64,000 nucleotides of DNA from Chryseobacterium bernardetii (lineage in GTDB: Bacteria; Bacteroidota; Bacteroidia; Flavobacteriales; Weeksellaceae). Below the pieces are notes generated by a model. That model did not search any database. It was not told the DNA's origin and saw nothing but the letters and a program-made list of their open reading frames with translations. The stretch is taken from NCBI RefSeq assembly GCF_003815975.1, contig NZ_CP033932.1:620001-684000 (forward strand), written 5' to 3'. Position numbers and translations under genes: made by a program. Below, in pieces: positions 37,205-46,536 of this stretch (the stretch's first letter is position 1; every line of letters starts with the position of its first letter).

Positions 37205-37232
37205 AAAAAGAGAAGCATATGCCTCTCTTTTT
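37205..37232 (-). terminator. intrinsic terminator after tonB
   Basis: Stem AAAAAGAGAAGC / GCCTCTCTTTTT with one mismatch and a 4-base loop, ending in a T-run on the minus strand; 28 bases after the tonB stop. Confidence 0.85.
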
Positions 37233-37259
37233 ATTTATATTCTGAATAAATAAGTCTAA

Positions 37260-38102
37260 TTATTCAAAGTTCATAGTAAATGGTACGCTATAGTAAGATC
37301 TAACGCTTTCTCCATTTCTCTTAGCAGGAGTCCACTTTTTAAGTTTCTTAACTACACGAATTGCTTCATTGTTGAAGTCGCTATTTGGAGATTTCTCTTC
37401 AATAGTAACTCCGGAAACAGTTCCGTCTTTTTCTACAACGAACTTAAGTTTAGCTTTAAGGGTACCCTCACCTCCTTCCATTAATGAAGTATCGAAGTTT
37501 TCTCCTAAGAATTTTCTTAATGCACCCATACCTCCAGGATATTCTGCAGATTGGTCTACATCTTTGTAGATTTCATTAGGGTTATTCGCTTTCACTTCTA
37601 CAGTTGCAGTTTTTGTACCTGTAGATGGTGGTGGCGGTGGTGGTGTATAAGCCGGAGCTTTAACTCCCTCCTGATTCTGTAAACCAGTTGTAGTTTCCAA
37701 CTGTTTAGAAATTGGAGGTGGTGGAGTTTCAATCTTCGGAGCTTTTACAGGCTCTGGAACAACGTTCTGAATTACCTCAATTTTCTCCTCTTCTTTTGGT
37801 GGTGGAGGTGGTGGAGGTGGTTCTTCTTCTTTAGGCTGCTCAATAATCGGATCTTCTTCGATAATATCTACCAGATCTGCCTTTACTTCCTGTTTAGGCG
37901 GAGCTGTAAGATTCTTGATCGTAAGATAGATGAACGGAGACAAAGCTGCCAAAAGGAATAAAGCTGTTCCGATAATAAATGACTTTGTTAAAAGTCTCGG
38001 ATACTGATGTCTAAGATCATAGGCACCATATTCCTTGTTTCTATTTTCAAATACGATTTCGTCTAGAGTAAGATTCTGACCGTATACATTTTCATCTGCC
38101 AT
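37260..38102 (-). CDS. tonB: TonB energy-transducing protein
   Basis: 280 residues. The cytoplasmic N-terminus is conserved in Bacteroidetes (DEIVFENRNKEYGAYDLR), followed by a single membrane helix (~38-60), a long Pro/Glu spacer (EEEPPPPPPPPKEEE) and the C-terminal TonB domain (~195-280; EYPGGMGALRKFLGENFD, LKFVVEKDGTVSGV, KWTPAKRNGESVRSYYSVPF). It couples proton motive force through ExbB-ExbD to outer-membrane receptors. Fourth gene of exbB-exbD-exbD-tonB. Confidence 0.95.
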   Translation of the reverse strand: MADENVYGQNLTLDEIVFENRNKEYGAYDLRHQYPRLLTKSFIIGTALFLLAALSPFIYLTIKNLTAPPKQEVKADLVDIIEEDPIIEQPKEEEPPPPPPPPKEEEKIEVIQNVVPEPVKAPKIETPPPPISKQLETTTGLQNQEGVKAPAYTPPPPPPSTGTKTATVEVKANNPNEIYKDVDQSAEYPGGMGALRKFLGENFDTSLMEGGEGTLKAKLKFVVEKDGTVSGVTIEEKSPNSDFNNEAIRVVKKLKKWTPAKRNGESVRSYYSVPFTMNFE

Positions 38103-38130
38103 AGATTAGATATACAATTTTATGGTTAAA

Positions 38131-38697
38131 TTACTTTGTAGCAGCCGGTGCAGCAGCACCACCTATTTTCTTTTCATAAACAGCTTTTTCCCAAGGCTTC
38201 ACATCGGTAACACCGTATTGCTCACTCTTAGTAATTGCCATTTCGTCAAGAATATCAACAAAGTTCTTATATACAGCATCGTCAGTTGGCTTAATGATCA
38301 CGGTAAATTTCGTTTGATCTGCAGCTCTAGATTTTGCCTGCTGAATTACTTTTCTAATTCCTTCTCTGTCAAGAGTAGTTTCCATAAGAGTCTGGTCATT
38401 CAAAGATGTAGCATCCTGCTGGTGCCAGAAAACTCTATTGTCTTTTCCTAATAAGATAGAAATTGAGTTAGAAAGTTTAATTTCTGTTGGAGGTGGTTTT
38501 TGTTTTTCATCTTTCGGTTTAGCCGGAAGACCCAAATCCATAACATTCGGTTTACTGAATGTAGTTGTGAACATAAAGAAGGTAATCAATAGGAAACCTA
38601 AGTCCACCATCGGAGTCATATCGACTCTGGTACTCTGCTTCTTGGAACGGACCTTGCCGCCTTTGCCGCCTTTTTCTTGTACTTGTACTTCTGCCAT
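38131..38697 (-). CDS. exbD: ExbD/TolR family protein, second copy in operon
   Basis: 188 residues with the ExbD start RVDMTPMVDLGFLLITFFMF, where the Asp in the membrane helix carries protons, and a periplasmic domain ending YGVTDVKPWEKAVYE. It lies between the other exbD and tonB (11 and 28 bases). A paralogue with the same motif and closely similar periplasmic part is encoded alone at 59376-59897. Confidence 0.93.
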   Translation of the reverse strand: MAEVQVQEKGGKGGKVRSKKQSTRVDMTPMVDLGFLLITFFMFTTTFSKPNVMDLGLPAKPKDEKQKPPPTEIKLSNSISILLGKDNRVFWHQQDATSLNDQTLMETTLDREGIRKVIQQAKSRAADQTKFTVIIKPTDDAVYKNFVDILDEMAITKSEQYGVTDVKPWEKAVYEKKIGGAAAPAATK

Positions 38698-38708
38698 TTC
38701 TATCGATA

Positions 38709-39317
38709 TTATTCGTTAGGTTTACCTTCTTGTGATGTAATCAACCAAAATTTAAGAAAATCAATATCTCTTAAACCTTCAAATAAACTTTTAACTTTAG
38801 GGTATTGAGTGGTAACGTCACCTTTAATTGCTAACTTGTAATCAGGGTTCACGCTCAAACTTTCTTTTACCCAGTCAATTAACTGCTTATTTGTACTGTC
38901 CATAGGAATACCTGTAGGACTCTTATAATTTTTCTGCTCATCTGCAGGCATATCCAAATACCCTTTTAGTTGGTTCATTGGAACTCCGATTGCCTGAACT
39001 TTCTGGAAAGCAGCTTTTTGGTTATTGTCAAAAGTAATACCATACTTTTGTCCCATTTTATCCAAAAGAGCAACTCTTTCTGATGCATTTTCTACTGGCT
39101 GGAAATAGAATTTTCCGTCCGGAGTAGCGTTGATAGTCATTAAACTAGCATCAGGAAGCAATTTTTCCGAAATTGAAGATGGCGGTTTGATCTGCTCCAC
39201 GTCAGGTTTTTTAAACTGAGTGGTCAAGATAAAGAACGTAAGAAGTAGGAACGCAACGTCACACATTGCGGTCATGTCCGTAACTACTCCATGTCTTTTA
39301 GGTTTGACTCTCGCCAT
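38709..39317 (-). CDS. exbD: ExbD/TolR family protein, first copy in operon
   Basis: 202 residues; N-terminus VVTDMTAMCDVAFLLLTFFIL with the membrane Asp, then a longer periplasmic part containing TINATPDGKFYFQPVEN. It is divergent enough from the other two exbD products to have its own role, as usual for the two-ExbD TonB systems of Bacteroidetes. 60 bases after exbB. Confidence 0.92.
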   Translation of the reverse strand: MARVKPKRHGVVTDMTAMCDVAFLLLTFFILTTQFKKPDVEQIKPPSSISEKLLPDASLMTINATPDGKFYFQPVENASERVALLDKMGQKYGITFDNNQKAAFQKVQAIGVPMNQLKGYLDMPADEQKNYKSPTGIPMDSTNKQLIDWVKESLSVNPDYKLAIKGDVTTQYPKVKSLFEGLRDIDFLKFWLITSQEGKPNE

Positions 39318-39378
39318 TATTATAAAATATTTTTAATTAAACTTCTTTTAATTGCTAATGCAAATTTCTTGCTAATTC

Positions 39379-40242
39379 TTAGTTGAATTCAGCGAAAGAC
39401 TGCTGGATGCTCATAGAGATCTCGTCGATCTTATAAGTTAATCCGTCAATTTTAGATGTAAAGAAGTTATAAAGGATAATAGCGATAGCTGAAGTACCAA
39501 TACCTAATGCCGTGTTGATCAAGGCTTCAGAGATACCTGTAGACAGAGCAGCTGCATCTGGAGTACCACCTCCTGAACCTAATGCGAAGAACGCCTTGAT
39601 CATCCCGATTACCGTTCCCAATAGTGCTACTAATGTTGCAACTGTACCTAAAGTAGAAAGGATCATCATGTTTTTCTCAAGCATTGGCATCTCAAGAGTT
39701 GTAGCTTCTTCGATAGCTTTGTTAAGCGCTACCATTTTCTGCTCTTTATTTAATGTGTTATCGTGAGCTAGAGCTTTGTAAGTAGTAAGACCTTCTTTTA
39801 CTACGTTTCCTACAGAACCTTGCTGTCTGTCACACTCTTCAATAGCTTCGTCGATTTTGTTTTGGTTTAGTAAGCTTCTTACCTGTACTACGAAGTTGTC
39901 TAAGTTTCCTTTTCCAGCAGCTTTACCAAGAACGAAATATCTTTCGAAAGAGAAAACGATTACCGTAATCATGAAAGTAATCAAGATTGGTACAATAACC
40001 CCTCCTTTGTAGATAATACCTAAAAACGACTCTGGGTGAATGTCTTTTCCTTCAACACTTGAAAAAGCAACAGATCCACTTCCTAGTTTGTCTGCGTCTT
40101 TAAAGTTTCCTGGGCTACCAAGAACGAATAAATAAATACATACTCCTATAGCAAATAGAATAGGAATAATAACAGCTGGATTTAAACCTCCTGCCTTTCT
40201 AGCAACTACTTGCTCATCATTTTTTGAAACATTCATTTCCAT
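39379..40242 (-). CDS. exbB: ExbB / MotA-TolQ-ExbB proton channel protein
   Basis: 287 residues. N-terminal helix (~20-42), a long soluble segment, then the conserved proton-channel block EKNMMILSTLGTVATLVALLGTVIGMIKAF and a last helix (ALINTALGIGTSAIAIILYN). It forms the stator with ExbD. First gene of exbB-exbD-exbD-tonB. A TAATTTTG -7-like box is at 40300-40293 but lacks a proper -33. Confidence 0.94.
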   Translation of the reverse strand: MEMNVSKNDEQVVARKAGGLNPAVIIPILFAIGVCIYLFVLGSPGNFKDADKLGSGSVAFSSVEGKDIHPESFLGIIYKGGVIVPILITFMITVIVFSFERYFVLGKAAGKGNLDNFVVQVRSLLNQNKIDEAIEECDRQQGSVGNVVKEGLTTYKALAHDNTLNKEQKMVALNKAIEEATTLEMPMLEKNMMILSTLGTVATLVALLGTVIGMIKAFFALGSGGGTPDAAALSTGISEALINTALGIGTSAIAIILYNFFTSKIDGLTYKIDEISMSIQQSFAEFN

Positions 40243-40482
40243 ATTTAACTAAATTATATTGTTTTAAAATTTTACAGGGTGTAAATTAAAGGCAAAATTA
40301 ATTAAAATGCAAGAGTCTTAATTAAACATTTTGCTTTTTTTTGATAAAGAAATTTTAATACGATTTCGAAATAATAATTATTTTAAATTATTTTATTTAT
40401 TTTTTCCAAATTTAACATTTGAATTAAAAAATCAAAAAAATAAAACACCCATTTTTTTTAATTTCCCAATGTTAATTTTTTT

Positions 40483-43296
40483 TTAAATTACGATATTCAC
40501 AATACGGTGAGGGACTACAATGATTTTTTTAGGGGTTTTACCCTCCAAAATCTGTTGCATTTTCTCATTTGAAATCACCAAATCTTCTACTTCCTTAGCA
40601 GATAATTGAGCTGAAAGAGAAATTTTGAACTTCATTTTACCATTTACGCTTACCGGATATTCAATTTCATCCTCAATCAGATAATCTTCGTTTAATGCAG
40701 GAAACTTCTCGAATTCGATAGATTCTTTATGTCCTAATAAACTCCACAATTCTTCACAGATGTGCGGCGCATATGGAGAGATGATAACGGCTAACGGTTC
40801 TAAAATATTGCGTTTGTTACATTTTAATTTCTGAAGTTCGTTTACTGCTATCATAAATGATGATACTGAAGTATTGAAAGAGAAGTTTTCAATATCATAC
40901 ACTACCTTCTTTATTAAGGTATGTAAAACTTTATATTCTGCTTTTGTAGGCTCTTCATCAGAAACTTCAAATACATCACCGTTGAAATAAAGGTTCCAGA
41001 ATTTTTTTAGGAAACCATACACTCCGCTTAACCCCTGTGTATTCCAAGGCTTGGATTGTTCCAATGGGCCTAAGAACATTTCATAGAGCCTTAATCCGTC
41101 TGCACCATATTCTTCACAGATATCATCAGGATTTACTACATTATATTTAGACTTGGACATTTTTTCTACTTCACGGTCTGTGATGTATTTTCCATCTTCC
41201 AAAATAAATTCTGCATCTGCATAGTCTGGTCTCCATGTTTTGAAGGCTTCGGTATCCAATTCATCAGATGTTCCTTTTAATAAGGATACATCAACATGGA
41301 TCTGCTGAGTCTGATATTCACTTGCCAGATTTTTAGATACATATTTATTAGTACCGTCAATTCTGTATACGAATGCACTCATTCCTAAGATCATTCCCTG
41401 ATTGATTAATTTCTGGAAAGGTTCATCATGACTGATATATCCTCTGTCTTTTAAGAACATATTCCAGAAACGGGAATATAATAAGTGACCAGTTGCATGT
41501 TCACTACCTCCTATATATAAGTCTACCTGCCCCCAATAATCTGAAAGGTTCTTTGCACAGAACTCTCCATCATTTTGTGGATCCATATATCTAAGGAAAT
41601 ACCATGAGCTTCCAGCCCAACCAGGCATAGTAGACAATTCTAACGGGAATATTGTTTTATCATCTATTAAATCTGTAGCTACCACTTTCTGGTTTACCTC
41701 ATCCCATGCAAATGTTTTAGCATTTCCTAGTGGCGGATCCCCATCTTCAGTTGGCAAATATTTTTCAACTTCAGGAAGTTCCAATGGTAATGCAGAAACA
41801 GGTAACGTGTACGGCATTCCTTCTTTATAATATATAGGAACCGGTTCTCCCCAATAACGCTGTCTTGAGAAAATCGCGTCACGCTGTCTGTAGTTCGTTG
41901 TTCCGTGACCGATTCCTTTTGTTTCAATTTCTGAAATTATTTTTGACTTTGCATCATTATAGTTTAGTCCGTTTAAGAAATCTGAGTTTACAAAAACAGA
42001 ATCTTTAGAATCAAAAGAATTTTCCTGAACGTCTTCTTCTGTTTCTACAACTTTTTTAATTTCTAAATTAAATTTCTTTGCAAATCTGTGATCACGCTCA
42101 TCATGTGCAGGAACAGCCATTACAGCTCCTGTACCATATCCCATCAATACATAGTCTGAAATATAGATCGGCATTTTTTCTCCACTGAACGGATTAACAG
42201 CATAACTTCCAGTGAAAGCTCCGCTCACGTTTTTCACGTCAGACATCCTGTCTCTTTCGGTCTTCTTGGAGGTTTCTTCTATATAAGTGTCTACTTCTGC
42301 TTTCTGAGCATCTGTAGTAATAGTATCTACTAAAGGATTTTCCGGCGCCAATACCATAAAGGTAGCACCAAAGATCGTATCAGGTCTTGTAGTGAAAACC
42401 TCAACAACTTCGTCATGACCTTCTACCTGGAACTTAACCTGTGCTCCCTGAGATTTTCCGATCCAATATTCCTGAGAGTCTTTCAACGGCTGCGGCCAGT
42501 CTAATGTAGAAAGTCCTTGTAATAATCTTTCAGAGTAAGCTGAGATTCTCATACTCCACTGCATCATTTTCTTTTGGAATACAGGAAACCCTCCTCTTTC
42601 AGATTTTCCGTCTTTCACCTCATCATTTGCTAATACGGTTCCCAATGCAGGGCACCAGTTTACAGTAGTTTCTGCTCTGTACGCAAGACGATAGTTTAAT
42701 AAAATATCTTCTTTGTCAAGATCAGATGCATTAGCCCACTCTTCTGCTGTGAAGTTTAGCTCATCGTTTTGATTAGCATTTAATCCTTCTGTTCCTTTTT
42801 CTTCAAAATGTCTGATTAGAGTATCAATAGGTTCTGCCTTATCTGTATTTTTATTATACCAGGAGTGATATAACTCAATAAAGATCCATTGTGTCCATTT
42901 ATAATAAGAGGCATCAGAAGTTCTTACTTCCCTGCTCCAGTCAAAAGAAAATCCAATTTTTCTTAACTGTTCTTCGTATCTGTTGATATTTTGTTCTGTA
43001 GTGATAGCCGGATGCTGTCCTGTCTGGATTGCATACTGCTCAGCAGGAAGCCCAAAGCTGTCATATCCTACGGGGTGGAGAACGTTAAATCCCTGATGTC
43101 TTTTATATCTCGCATAAATGTCTGACGCAATATATCCCAGTGGGTGTCCTACATGAAGTCCCGCTCCGGATGGATACGGAAACATATCGAGTACATAAAA
43201 TTTAGGTTTATCGGTATTATTGGAGGTTTTATAGGTTTGATTGTCCTCCCAGTATTTCTGCCACTTTTTTTCTATCTGCTGATGATCGTAAAACAC
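40483..43296 (-). CDS. leuS: leucine-tRNA ligase
   Basis: Class I synthetase of 937 residues. The HIGH-type motif is in [14 protein letters not shown] (~45), the editing domain lies in the middle (~240-430, [20 protein letters not shown]), and KMSKS is in [16 protein letters not shown] (~710). An insert of about 50 residues rich in Asn/Glu (~155-200) follows the first catalytic half; such inserts occur in Bacteroidetes LeuS. Monocistronic. A TATTTTTG -7 box lies at 43363-43356. Confidence 0.97.
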   Translation of the reverse strand: MFYDHQQIEKKWQKYWEDNQTYKTSNNTDKPKFYVLDMFPYPSGAGLHVGHPLGYIASDIYARYKRHQGFNVLHPVGYDSFGLPAEQYAIQTGQHPAITTEQNINRYEEQLRKIGFSFDWSREVRTSDASYYKWTQWIFIELYHSWYNKNTDKAEPIDTLIRHFEEKGTEGLNANQNDELNFTAEEWANASDLDKEDILLNYRLAYRAETTVNWCPALGTVLANDEVKDGKSERGGFPVFQKKMMQWSMRISAYSERLLQGLSTLDWPQPLKDSQEYWIGKSQGAQVKFQVEGHDEVVEVFTTRPDTIFGATFMVLAPENPLVDTITTDAQKAEVDTYIEETSKKTERDRMSDVKNVSGAFTGSYAVNPFSGEKMPIYISDYVLMGYGTGAVMAVPAHDERDHRFAKKFNLEIKKVVETEEDVQENSFDSKDSVFVNSDFLNGLNYNDAKSKIISEIETKGIGHGTTNYRQRDAIFSRQRYWGEPVPIYYKEGMPYTLPVSALPLELPEVEKYLPTEDGDPPLGNAKTFAWDEVNQKVVATDLIDDKTIFPLELSTMPGWAGSSWYFLRYMDPQNDGEFCAKNLSDYWGQVDLYIGGSEHATGHLLYSRFWNMFLKDRGYISHDEPFQKLINQGMILGMSAFVYRIDGTNKYVSKNLASEYQTQQIHVDVSLLKGTSDELDTEAFKTWRPDYADAEFILEDGKYITDREVEKMSKSKYNVVNPDDICEEYGADGLRLYEMFLGPLEQSKPWNTQGLSGVYGFLKKFWNLYFNGDVFEVSDEEPTKAEYKVLHTLIKKVVYDIENFSFNTSVSSFMIAVNELQKLKCNKRNILEPLAVIISPYAPHICEELWSLLGHKESIEFEKFPALNEDYLIEDEIEYPVSVNGKMKFKISLSAQLSAKEVEDLVISNEKMQQILEGKTPKKIIVVPHRIVNIVI

Positions 43297-43421
43297 TTTA
43301 TATATATGTTATATGTTAGACTATAGTATTATCTTATTTTTTAAAACAAGATTCACAAAAATAATGATTTTAAAAGAAATAGAAATTTAATTTATGATGA
43401 ATTCCCATCTCTTTTTAACAG

Positions 43422-43449
43422 AAAGGTCTCACCCGAAGATGAGACCTTT
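43422..43449 (-). terminator. terminator of the lipocalin-like lipoprotein gene
   Basis: Perfect 10-bp stem AAAGGTCTCA / TGAGACCTTT with an 8-base loop, 25 bases after the stop at 43475. The T-run on the minus strand is short. Confidence 0.7.
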
Positions 43450-43474
43450 ATTTATTATATCTTGAAGTATACTA

Positions 43475-43954
43475 TTAAGGTTTAGGGCTTACCCTTTTAA
43501 AAGTAATAGTTCTTGTTTTGTATATCGTAGGGTCTTCGGTTTCCACTTTTATTGACAGGTTGAGTGTAGTGGCGTCCAGCGTAACAACTTTTGTATTTTC
43601 CGGCGCTACTACTCCCTGATATTTTATTTGAAGAGCTTTACTGCTCTTATCGTATGAGTATGTGAAATTTTTATCTGGCAAAATATTACAGTCTGTTCCT
43701 GTTACAGGATCTTCCACATCTATTCTTTTTCCGGTTGTCTCTGTACTGAACCACCATCTGGATAGTTTCTGACATTCTGTATAAGTAATCACATCTGAAA
43801 TTGGTTGCTCACCTACCTCAACAGTGGTAACCACCTCTTTTTGCGGTTGCCAGAATCCAATAATCGGTTCATCAATAACAATATCGTTGTTATTATTACA
43901 TCCGGTGGTTACCAATAATGATAAACCAAAAAATAGTAGTGCTAATTTCTTCAT
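43475..43954 (-). CDS. lipocalin-like lipoprotein
   Basis: 159 residues with a lipoprotein signal (MKKLALLFFGLSLLVTTGCNNNND). The mature beta-rich part, from IIGFWQPQKEVVTT to TRTITFKRVSP, and the paired cysteines (TECQKLSRW, TDCNILPD) resemble lipocalin-like DUF proteins of Bacteroidetes. No function assigned. It stands alone. Confidence 0.7.
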   Translation of the reverse strand: MKKLALLFFGLSLLVTTGCNNNNDIVIDEPIIGFWQPQKEVVTTVEVGEQPISDVITYTECQKLSRWWFSTETTGKRIDVEDPVTGTDCNILPDKNFTYSYDKSSKALQIKYQGVVAPENTKVVTLDATTLNLSIKVETEDPTIYKTRTITFKRVSPKP

Positions 43955-44152
43955 AGATTAATTTTTTCAAGCGCTAAAATTATAATTTTTTTGATTTATA
44001 TTACTATTTTTTGTGAAAAATTATTTTATCAGCTTTTATTTATACATATTTTAAAACAGTAAGAGGCCATATTGCCTTTATTTAACAAATATTGAACATG
44101 ATAAGCCGTCTCTGTTTTATTAAAAAAGTTATTTTTGCAGGAAAGAAAAAAA

Positions 44153-45130
44153 ATGCAAGATATAACGAAAAACAATTTTGACTTCATCCGTGTTCTCCTC
44201 GCTTTTATTGTCTTTGTGGGACATTTGGGTGCTTTAAGTGCTTCTGAAAAGCTTTCTTTCTTAACACATAGCCCTGTTGAAGTTGCTGTTTTCTCGTTTT
44301 TTATTGTAAGCGGTTTCTTAATTGCAAGAAGCTATGAAAGGTCATCCAGTTTAAAAAGCTACGCAAAAAAAAGGTTTAACAGGATTGTTCCCGCCTATTT
44401 ACTTGTTGTATTTCTTTGTGCCACTCTCCTGAGTCTCGTAAGTACCTTACCTATTTCTGAATATTTTAGCAACACACAGGTTTATAAATATCTGTTCTGG
44501 AATTCAATATTCCTCAATTTTAAGGCGCCGTGGCTTCCGGGTGTATTTGGAAACCAGGCTGTAAACGGAGCTTTATGGACGCTTAAGATCGAAATGTGTT
44601 TTTATATAGCCGTTCCGCTGATGTTTTTACTGTTTGGAAAAAACAATAAATACCGCACCAGCAGCCTGATCGCTCTCTATTTCCTTTCCCTGGTTTATCT
44701 GAATTATTTCGAGATGGCCGGAAAAGCTGCGCTTTCAAGACAGCTTCCGGGGTCATTATGTTATTTTATCGGTGGAATGCTTGTATATTTTCATTTTGAC
44801 AAGTTCATTCAACATAAGAATATTCTTTTCATTATTGCTGTCGTTACGGTTTGGATTGATCTTATTTTTGATATCAAACTATTCTCTCCTATCATGATCA
44901 GCATTATTGTCCTGTATATTGCCTACTCCTTTAAATTCCTGAATAATTTTGGAAAATATGGGGATTTCACTTACGGAATTTATATCTTCCATTTCCCTAT
45001 CATCAGGGTATTTGCTACCTTAGGGCTTTTTGCCAACTACAATCCATATCTCATGGGTATAGTATGTATGTTTGTTGTTATTGGAGTAGGAATTGCTTCA
45101 TGGCATCTTTATGAAAAAAGATTTTTATAA
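44153..45130 (+). CDS. acyltransferase 3 family membrane protein
   Basis: About 325 residues with ten hydrophobic segments. The N-terminal NNFDFIRVLLAFIVFVGHLG carries the family His, FFIVSGFLIARSYERS is the second conserved helix, and YGIYIFHFPIIRVFATLG ends the core. The family O-acylates sugars of surface polysaccharides or lipid A. I use the ATG at 44153; an upstream TTG start at 44135 overlaps a possible TATTTTTG box (44130-44137). It precedes a glycosyltransferase gene 24 bases away. Confidence 0.88.
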   Translation: MQDITKNNFDFIRVLLAFIVFVGHLGALSASEKLSFLTHSPVEVAVFSFFIVSGFLIARSYERSSSLKSYAKKRFNRIVPAYLLVVFLCATLLSLVSTLPISEYFSNTQVYKYLFWNSIFLNFKAPWLPGVFGNQAVNGALWTLKIEMCFYIAVPLMFLLFGKNNKYRTSSLIALYFLSLVYLNYFEMAGKAALSRQLPGSLCYFIGGMLVYFHFDKFIQHKNILFIIAVVTVWIDLIFDIKLFSPIMISIIVLYIAYSFKFLNNFGKYGDFTYGIYIFHFPIIRVFATLGLFANYNPYLMGIVCMFVVIGVGIASWHLYEKRFL

Positions 45131-45154
45131 TTTTACCCATATTTTACAACACGA

Positions 45155-45910
45155 ATGAAAGACCTGGTCTCCATTATCACCCCCTGCTACAATTCAGCTG
45201 ATTTCATAGAAGAAACAATCCAGTCTGTCCTTAGCCAAACCTATGAAAACTGGGAGTGGCTGATTACTGATGATCTTTCTAAAGACAATACTGTTGAGAT
45301 AATCAGAAAATACAATGATCCAAGAATCAAACTTTTGGTTCTGGAGAAAAACGGTGGTGCAGGCAATGCAAGAAACAACAGCCTTGAAAGGGCCCAGGGC
45401 CGGTATATTGCTTTTCTGGATTCTGATGACTTCTGGTATCCTGAATACCTGGAGACTATGACAGATTATATGCAGGAGCATAATGCAGAACTTGTATATT
45501 GTAATTATTCAAGATGCAATGAGCAGCTTCAGCCTATATTAAAAGATTTTCTTGCTGATAAAATTGTTACTTTTTCTAATCTCCTGAAGACCTGCCGGCT
45601 GGCACCGGTTTCCACAATGTATGATACCAAGAGAGTCGGAAAATTCCTGTTTCCGGTAAAAAGTAAACGGGAAGACCATGTGATGTGGTTAAACCTCCTG
45701 AAAGTAATTCCTGAAGGAATGCCTATCAACAAAACAATGGCGAAATACAGGATGCGTGAGAACAGTGTTTCCAGAAAGAAAACAAACATCATTAAGGATC
45801 AGTATCTGGTGTATAAGGATTTTATGGGATTTTCCACTTTAAAATCACTCTATTATACGGCAAACTGGGCTGTAAACGGTTTCATGAAATATTCAAAAAT
45901 CTTCAATTAA
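45155..45910 (+). CDS. glycosyltransferase family 2 protein
   Basis: 251 residues with a GT2 (GT-A fold) start: SIITPCYNSADFIEETIQSVLSQ, the nucleotide-side WLITDDLSKDNT and the DxD metal motif in FLDSDDFW. C-terminal helices include YLVYKDFMGFSTL. It adds a sugar to a surface glycan; donor and acceptor unknown. Its stop overlaps the next gene by one base (TAATG), so the two are coupled. Confidence 0.9.
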   Translation: MKDLVSIITPCYNSADFIEETIQSVLSQTYENWEWLITDDLSKDNTVEIIRKYNDPRIKLLVLEKNGGAGNARNNSLERAQGRYIAFLDSDDFWYPEYLETMTDYMQEHNAELVYCNYSRCNEQLQPILKDFLADKIVTFSNLLKTCRLAPVSTMYDTKRVGKFLFPVKSKREDHVMWLNLLKVIPEGMPINKTMAKYRMRENSVSRKKTNIIKDQYLVYKDFMGFSTLKSLYYTANWAVNGFMKYSKIFN

Positions 45911-46536
45911 TGGAATATTCTAAAGAGTTCAAGGCAGCACTGAGTGCTTTTTCCAGTGCAGAGAAAGATAAACTTATTTTCAGGCTTCTGAAAAAGGATA
46001 AATTATTATCAAAGAAACTGTATTTCGAACTTATTGACCCTGAAACTACTGATGATAAGAGAAAGGCAATGGAACAAAATGTAGAGGAGAAAGTTCTTTT
46101 AGCCTCAAAATATATTGGCAATGCCAAATATTTCCTTACCGTTATCCGAAAAATCAGCGCGGAAATTACGGAACACATCAAAATAACAACAGATAAATTC
46201 GGGGAAGTTTCACTGAATTTACTAATGGTTGATAAGATTTTAGATTACAATACGGATTTGAGCAGACAGCGGTTTGATAATGTCTATAAACTTTACATTT
46301 ACATCATCAATAAGCTATTCAAATCTCTGATCCTGATTAAAAAGCTGGATGAAGACTACTGGATGGAATTTGATGATCTTTTAAGAACAATACAGCAAAA
46401 AACTTTAGAGAATCGTTATCTCCAAAAGTTATGCATCAATAACGGTCTTGATTTTAACTGGTTTGAATCTGACAACATTCCTGACAACATTGAACAAATC
46501 ATGAAGGATATAAAAAGCCAGGGATTCTTAAGATAG
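45910..46536 (+). CDS. uncharacterised helical protein coupled to the GT2 gene
   Basis: 208 residues, almost entirely alpha-helical with Lys/Glu/Leu heptad-like stretches and no membrane segment. I do not recognise a domain. Distinct features are LIFRLLKKDKLLSKKLYFEL, a central DYNTDLSRQRFDNVYKLY and GLDFNWFESDNIP near the end. It starts on the last base of the GT2 stop, and its own last nine bases overlap the end of waaA on the opposite strand, so the two transcripts share 3' sequence. Its place suggests a role beside surface-glycan genes, which is inference. Confidence 0.72.
   Translation: MEYSKEFKAALSAFSSAEKDKLIFRLLKKDKLLSKKLYFELIDPETTDDKRKAMEQNVEEKVLLASKYIGNAKYFLTVIRKISAEITEHIKITTDKFGEVSLNLLMVDKILDYNTDLSRQRFDNVYKLYIYIINKLFKSLILIKKLDEDYWMEFDDLLRTIQQKTLENRYLQKLCINNGLDFNWFESDNIPDNIEQIMKDIKSQGFLR

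Noticed and set aside
37789..37830. GGTGGTGGAGG-type repeat as a simple-sequence repeat of interest
   Set aside because: It encodes the Pro spacer of TonB, which is normal for the family.
44135..44137. TTG start of the acyltransferase
   Set aside because: It overlaps a TATTTTTG box; ATG at 44153 gives the normal N-terminus.
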